Shown here piece by piece: positions 58,143-64,000 of a stretch of DNA of 64,000 nt. The notes beneath the pieces are model-generated. The model was not told where the DNA came from, did not search any database, and saw nothing but the letters and a program-made list of their open reading frames with translations. Positions within the stretch are counted from its first letter, which is position 1. Each line of letters begins with the position of its first letter. This DNA comes from Didemnitutus sp047777955. Lineage in GTDB: Bacteria > Verrucomicrobiota > Verrucomicrobiia > Opitutales > Opitutaceae. A program made the translations under genes and the position numbers. The stretch spans positions 310,001 to 374,000 of the forward strand of contig NZ_CP180537.1 in NCBI RefSeq assembly GCF_047777955.1. Reading direction: 5' to 3'.

Positions 58143-59466
58143 ATGGCCGACCACCCGACGAACAATTCCCAGCCCGCCGCGGCTGGCAAATCAACTCCGC
58201 GCTTCGAGCTCGTGACGCTCGGCGACGAGTTGCTCCTCGGGCTCACGGCCAACTCGCACCTGACCTGGCTCGGCGCACAGCTCGGCCGCCGCGGCGTCCA
58301 GCTCGACCGCAACGTCACCGTCTCCGACGACGCCGACACGATCGCGCGGCAATTCCGCGAGAGCTGGGCGCGGGCGGACGTCGTCATCACCACCGGCGGC
58401 CTCGGGCCGACCTGCGACGACCGCACGCGCGAGGTCGTGGCCGAGGTGCTCGGGCAGGAGCTGGTGTTCGATCCCGCGATCATGGCGGCGATCGAGGAGC
58501 GCTTCGCGAAGTTCAACCGCCCCTGCACGCCGAACAACCGCAAGCAGGCCTTCCGCTTCTCCCGCGGCGAGGTGCTGCCCAACCCGAACGGCACCGCGCC
58601 CGGGCTCTGGGCGCAGCAGGACGGCAAGGTGCTCGTCATGCTGCCCGGCCCGCCGAACGAGCTGCAGCCGATGTTCACCGAGCAGGTGCTGCCGCGCCTG
58701 GCGCGGCTCGGGCTGGTGTCCGAGCAGGAGTCCTACCTCCAGCTGCGCACGGCCGGCGTGGGCGAGTCGATGCTTGAGACGCGCTTCCAGCCGATCTTCG
58801 ACCGCTATCCCGGCCTGGGCATCGCCTACTGCGCGCACCAGTGGCAGGTCGACTGCCGCGTCAGCTCGCCCGACGGCCGCTACCCGCGCGAGACGCTCCG
58901 CGCCATCGCCGAGGAGTGCGCCGCGCTGCTGGGCGACGACCTGATCGGCTTCGGCCACGACTTCGATCGCGAAGGTCACCGCCGACCACCTGCGCCAGAG
59001 CGGCCGCACGCTCGCGGTGGCGGAGTCCTGCACCGGCGGGTTGCTCTCGAACAGCTTCACCGACATCTGCGGCGCGTCGAAATTCTTCATGGGTGGCATC
59101 GTCGGCTACAGCAACGACGCCAAGATGCTCCTGCTCGACTGCCCCGAGTGCCTGCTTTCCCAGCACGGCGCGGTCAGCGCCGAGTGCGCGGTGGCGATGG
59201 CCTGCGGCGTGGCCGAGCAGCTCAGCGCCGACTACGGCCTCGCCATCACCGGCTACGCCGGGCCGACCGCGGGCAATTGCGAGGAGAACGGCGTGGGCAC
59301 GATCTACATCGGCCTGCATTCGCCCGCCGGCGACTGGTCGAAGAAGCTCAGCTACCCCGGCCAGCGCGGCACGGTGAAGCAGCGCGCGGTCACGGCCGCG
59401 ATCGACTGGCTCCGCCGCGAGGTCGTGCGCGAGGCCCGCCGGGCGACGCAGCCGCTGGTCAACTGA
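58143..59466 (+). CDS. cinA: CinA-like nicotinamide-nucleotide amidase/ADP-ribose pyrophosphatase (frameshifted)
   Basis: About 441 residues in two frames. The N-terminal MoeA/MogA-like domain begins FELVTLGDELLLGLTANSHL, with TTGGLGPTCDDRTREVVAE. The C-terminal NMN-amidase domain has VAESCTGGLLSNSF, GIVGYSNDAK and AITGYAGPTAG. The break is near 58970, between GHDFD and the expected AKVTADHLRQSG. A one-base insertion or two-base deletion explains it. CinA acts in pyridine nucleotide salvage. Confidence 0.85.
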
Positions 59467-59510
59467 GCCTGCGCTTGCCAGCGGGCGGGGCGGGCGTTGT
59501 GTGTTGAGCG

Positions 59511-60623
59511 ATGCCTGCCGCCAAGCCCTTCGTCTTCATCTGCGGTCCCGACGACTTCCTCGTCGGGCGGCTGGGCCGGGAGCGCTTCGAGGCGATGGCG
59601 AAGGAGGCGGGCGCGGACGACTTCTCGCGCGAGATCCTCAGCGGCTTCGCCAACAACGTCGACGAGGTCGAGGCGGCGGTGAACCGCTTTCGCGACTCGG
59701 TGCAGACCGTCGCCATGTTCGGCGGCAAGCGCGTGGTGTGGTTCAAGGACGTGAACTTCCTCGCCGACACCGTCACCGGCCGCGCCGAGGGCACGCTCAG
59801 GCAGGTCGAGGCGCTCCAGGAGATTCTGGCGAAGGTGAACCCCGACGAGGTCGGCGTCATCGTCACCGCCGCGCCGCTCGACCGGCGCCGGAGTTTCCCG
59901 AAGTGGTGCGAGGCGCACGCGGATTTCGAGCTGGTGGGCGGCGACGCCGACAGCGCGGCCGAGGGCCTCGCCGGCGTGGCGCTGGCGGAGGCGCGCGCGA
60001 TCGGCGCGAGCTTCGGCGACGGGGCGGTGGAGCTGCTGCTGACCAAGGTCGGCGCCAACACCCGCCTCATCACCGAGGAGGTGCGCAAGCTGGCGACCTT
60101 CGCCGGCGAGGGCGCGACGATCGAGGAGGCGCACGTGGCCGAGCTGACGCCGAACGTGGCCGAGGGCGATTTCTTCGAGGCGGCGGACCGGTTCTTCGCC
60201 GGCGACCTGCGCGGCACGCTCGACGCGCTGCAGCGGCACTTCTTCGCCGGCGGCGACTCGCGGCCGCTGATCTCGTCGCTGCAGAACCGCAACCGCATCC
60301 TCCTCCAGGCGCGCGTGCTGATCGACGTCGGCGAGCTGAAGCCGCCGTCGGAGCGCTTCGGCTTCGACAAGGCGGCGTGGGCGCGCGCGCAGGGCGTCTA
60401 CGCGGCGCACTTCGGCGGCGACGCGGAGAAGAGCTCGTTCAACCTCTTCACCCAGAACCAGTGGTATGCCGGCAAGCTGGTCGGCGGCGCGAAGCTCCCG
60501 ACGCTGCGCCGGCTGATCGACAACCAGCAGGAGTTCATCCGCGCCTTCGAGGAGATCATCCGCCGTCCCAACGAGCAGGAGACGGTGATGCGCGAGATGG
60601 TGGTGCGCTGCCTCGGGACCTGA
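59511..60623 (+). CDS. holA: DNA polymerase III delta subunit
   Basis: A 370-residue HolA-family protein. It begins FVFICGPDDFLVGRLGRERF, with VAMFGGKRVVWFKDVNFL, the central helical domain (LLTKVGANTRLITEEVRKLATF) and the collar domain end. It opens the sliding clamp as part of the clamp loader. It follows cinA by 44 bases. Confidence 0.88.
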   Translation: MPAAKPFVFICGPDDFLVGRLGRERFEAMAKEAGADDFSREILSGFANNVDEVEAAVNRFRDSVQTVAMFGGKRVVWFKDVNFLADTVTGRAEGTLRQVEALQEILAKVNPDEVGVIVTAAPLDRRRSFPKWCEAHADFELVGGDADSAAEGLAGVALAEARAIGASFGDGAVELLLTKVGANTRLITEEVRKLATFAGEGATIEEAHVAELTPNVAEGDFFEAADRFFAGDLRGTLDALQRHFFAGGDSRPLISSLQNRNRILLQARVLIDVGELKPPSERFGFDKAAWARAQGVYAAHFGGDAEKSSFNLFTQNQWYAGKLVGGAKLPTLRRLIDNQQEFIRAFEEIIRRPNEQETVMREMVVRCLGT

Positions 60624-60639
60624 GGGCCCGCGGGCGCGC

Positions 60640-61185
60640 TCAGCGCTCGACGCTGGAGGGGTCGAGCTCGAATGCGGCCGGTTTCGGCCGGCGCGGGAAC
60701 CAGCGCGGCACGGCGCGCTTGTAGTCCTCATACATCGCGCCGAAGCGGAAGCCCAGCTCGGGCTCCTCGTGGAGCACGACGAGCAGCTGGGCGACGCACG
60801 CCAGGCACAGCAGGTAGAGCCCGATGCGCCACGACTCGAAGTAGAGGACCTCCGCGAGCACGACGAGGCCGAGCGAGAGATACATCGGGTTGCGCACCCA
60901 GCGGTAGAGGCCGCGCTGGACGAGCCGGCGCGGGCCGTCCCACGGCGCGACGGTGCCGCGGCCCTTGCGGGTGAACTGCCAGGCGCAGTGCAGGTAGCCG
61001 GCCAGGCCGGCCGCGGCGAGGAGCACCGCGAGCCATTCGTGCGGCGCGAGCCCGCCTTGGCTCCACTCCGGATGACGCTCGAACATCACGAGCGGGATCC
61101 ATCCGACCAGCAGGACGGGAACGAGGAAGGCAAACAGGACACTGCGAGCGAGCAGGATCACGGGCAGATTGGGCGTAGGGAACAA
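60640..61185 (-). CDS. Isoprenylcysteine/phospholipid methyltransferase family protein
   Basis: A 181-residue integral membrane protein with four to five TMs and the PEMT/ICMT C-terminal region: GLYRWVRNPMYLSLGLVVLAE (SAM-binding RNPMY), then EEPELGFRFGAMYEDYKRAVPRW. Bacterial members methylate lipids or unknown acceptors. The end is convergent with holA. Confidence 0.88.
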   Translation of the reverse strand: MFPTPNLPVILLARSVLFAFLVPVLLVGWIPLVMFERHPEWSQGGLAPHEWLAVLLAAAGLAGYLHCAWQFTRKGRGTVAPWDGPRRLVQRGLYRWVRNPMYLSLGLVVLAEVLYFESWRIGLYLLCLACVAQLLVVLHEEPELGFRFGAMYEDYKRAVPRWFPRRPKPAAFELDPSSVER

Positions 61186-61241
61186 ACCCTAGTCGCCCAG
61201 CGTGGGCAAGCAAATGTCGGCCGGTCGGCCCGGCGGGCGTG

Positions 61242-62312
61242 TCACACGCCGCCGATGGGCAGCTCGAACCAGAACACCGAGCCGCCGGCCGCCAGGAATT
61301 CGGCGCCGACGGCGCCGCCCTGGGATTCGACGAGCTGTTTCACGATGCTGAGGCCGACGCCGTGGCTCTCCTCGCCGCCGGTCGGGCGCGGGGAAAGGCG
61401 GGCGAATTCGGTGAAGAGCGCGCCGCGCTCGGGCGCGGGCACGCCGGGACCGGTGTCGGCCACCTCGACCCGCGCGCGCAGCCCGGACTCGCGGGTGCGG
61501 AGAATGACGTGGCCGCCGGGCGGGGTGAACTTGAGGGCGTTGCTGACGTAGTTCGTCAGGGCCTGGTAGGCGAGGCCGGCGTCGGCGCGGACGGGCGGGA
61601 GCTGCTCGGCGAGCTCGAGCGAGAGCCGCATCTGCTTGTTCTCCGCCGCCGGCTCCTGCTGGGCGGCGACGGCGGCGGCGAGGAGGTTGAGGTCGCAGCG
61701 CCCGGCGGCGGTCTGCGCGCCGGAGCGGCGGAGGTCGAGGAAGGTGTCGACGATGCGCTGCATCTGTTTCGCCGAGGCGTGGATGCTCTCGAGATACTCG
61801 GCGATCTCCGGCGCGGGCTTTTTGCGCTTGGCCAGTTCGCCGGACATGAGGATCAGGCAAAGGGGATTGCGCAGGTCGTGGCTGGCGAAGCGCATGAAGC
61901 GCTCCTTCAGGGCGAGCTGTTGCTCGAGCTCGCGGCGCAGGCGGCGGATCGTGAGGTGGGTGTGCACGCGGGCGAGCGCCTCCTCGTGCTGGATCGGCTT
62001 GGTGATGTAGTCGACGGCGCCGGCCTCGAAGGCCTTCAGTTTCTCCGCGGTGTCGGTCAGCGCGGTCATGAAGATCACGGGGATGTCGCGCGTCTCGGCG
62101 CGCTCCTTCAGGCGGCGGCAGGTGGCGAAGCCGTCGATGCCGGGCATCATCACGTCGAGCAGGATGAGGTCGGGGGCGTTGCGCGCGGTGAGGGCGAGGG
62201 CGTCCTCGCCGTCCTCGGCCACGAGCAGCGCGAAGCCGGCGTCGCTCAGGCACTCGGCCAGCACGCTGAGATTGGCGGGGGTGTCGTCGACGAGGAGGAT
62301 GGTTTCGGGCAT
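61242..62312 (-). CDS. Response regulator-histidine kinase hybrid
   Basis: A 356-residue cytoplasmic protein starting at the ATG at 62312. An N-terminal receiver (ILLVDDTPANLSVL, phospho-acceptor Asp in LILLDVMMP, Lys in ITKPIQ) is joined directly to a HisKA domain (FASHDLRNPL, phospho-His) and an ATPase domain (NYVSNALKFTPPGG, DTGPGVP, HGVGLSIVKQL). Such receiver-first kinases relay a signal from an upstream kinase, likely the one encoded 32 bases upstream. Confidence 0.88.
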   Translation of the reverse strand: MPETILLVDDTPANLSVLAECLSDAGFALLVAEDGEDALALTARNAPDLILLDVMMPGIDGFATCRRLKERAETRDIPVIFMTALTDTAEKLKAFEAGAVDYITKPIQHEEALARVHTHLTIRRLRRELEQQLALKERFMRFASHDLRNPLCLILMSGELAKRKKPAPEIAEYLESIHASAKQMQRIVDTFLDLRRSGAQTAAGRCDLNLLAAAVAAQQEPAAENKQMRLSLELAEQLPPVRADAGLAYQALTNYVSNALKFTPPGGHVILRTRESGLRARVEVADTGPGVPAPERGALFTEFARLSPRPTGGEESHGVGLSIVKQLVESQGGAVGAEFLAAGGSVFWFELPIGGV

Positions 62313-62344
62313 GTCGGGCGGAGAGGGAGGCGGGGTGCCGCGGC

Positions 62345-64000
<1,656 letters not shown>

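Overview
The window is very GC-rich, gene-dense DNA from a Gram-negative bacterium, as shown by lipoprotein and outer-membrane barrel genes, a tripartite efflux pump and two porin-like proteins. The gene styles suggest Verrucomicrobiota, probably Opitutaceae: HYR-repeat surface proteins, S23-type four-helix-bundle and GxxExxY genes, dispersed 'CCACGGATTTCAC' spacers, and a NADPH diflavin reductase beside nirA. This placement is inference from gene content; no rRNA gene is present to confirm it.

Layout. (1) 315-9421, minus strand: a ten-gene operon divergent from an ArsR-type regulator (9506-9841). It encodes two DUF2892 proteins, a DUF6132 protein, TolC/adaptor/RND efflux, rhodanese, TPR-thioredoxin, an ArsP/DUF318 permease and a methyltransferase, which looks like a sulfur- or metalloid-stress locus. 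(2) 9900-13507: a large HYR surface protein and an HDOD protein, both interrupted by frameshifts. (3) 13557-17079, minus: yebC and the rpmH-rnpA-yidD-yidC cluster. (4) 17319-20766: a kinase-like protein, an SBF-like transporter, a secreted peroxiredoxin and an outer-membrane barrel. (5) 20843-40521: a nitrate assimilation island with a LysR regulator, a NasS-like sensor, NrtA, NrtB, a porin, two NrtD-type ATPases, an NTPase-membrane fusion, NirA, a diflavin reductase, a DmsBC-like electron-transfer subunit, nitrate reductase, SUMT, MOSC and MobA. Together these cover uptake, reduction to ammonium, siroheme supply and molybdenum cofactor supply. (6) 40612-46605, minus: a cluster of three amidoligase-type enzymes (two ATP-grasp, one GCS2), an M29-like aminopeptidase and an esterase. 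It is a candidate for making or remodelling an unknown peptide and has a GxxExxY gene flanked by direct repeats inserted in it. (7) 46765-61185: esterase, M50-like protease, GH5 and GH51 glycosidases, PqiA-like, MuiA-like, SDR, TspO, uvrC, cinA, holA and an ICMT-like methyltransferase. (8) 61242-64000, minus: two response-regulator/histidine-kinase proteins, the second running off the window.

Sequence quality. At least nine genes are split by apparent one-base indels, mostly in G/C homopolymers, and two more probably lost their stop codon the same way. This is best explained by base-calling errors in a draft assembly rather than by true gene decay. Coordinates for those genes span both fragments.

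Dispersed repeats are frequent: palindromic REP-like units, direct repeats around the GxxExxY gene, purine-rich 'GGACGGAGGACGG' spacers, and AT-rich repeat units translated in frame within the nirA and diflavin reductase genes.
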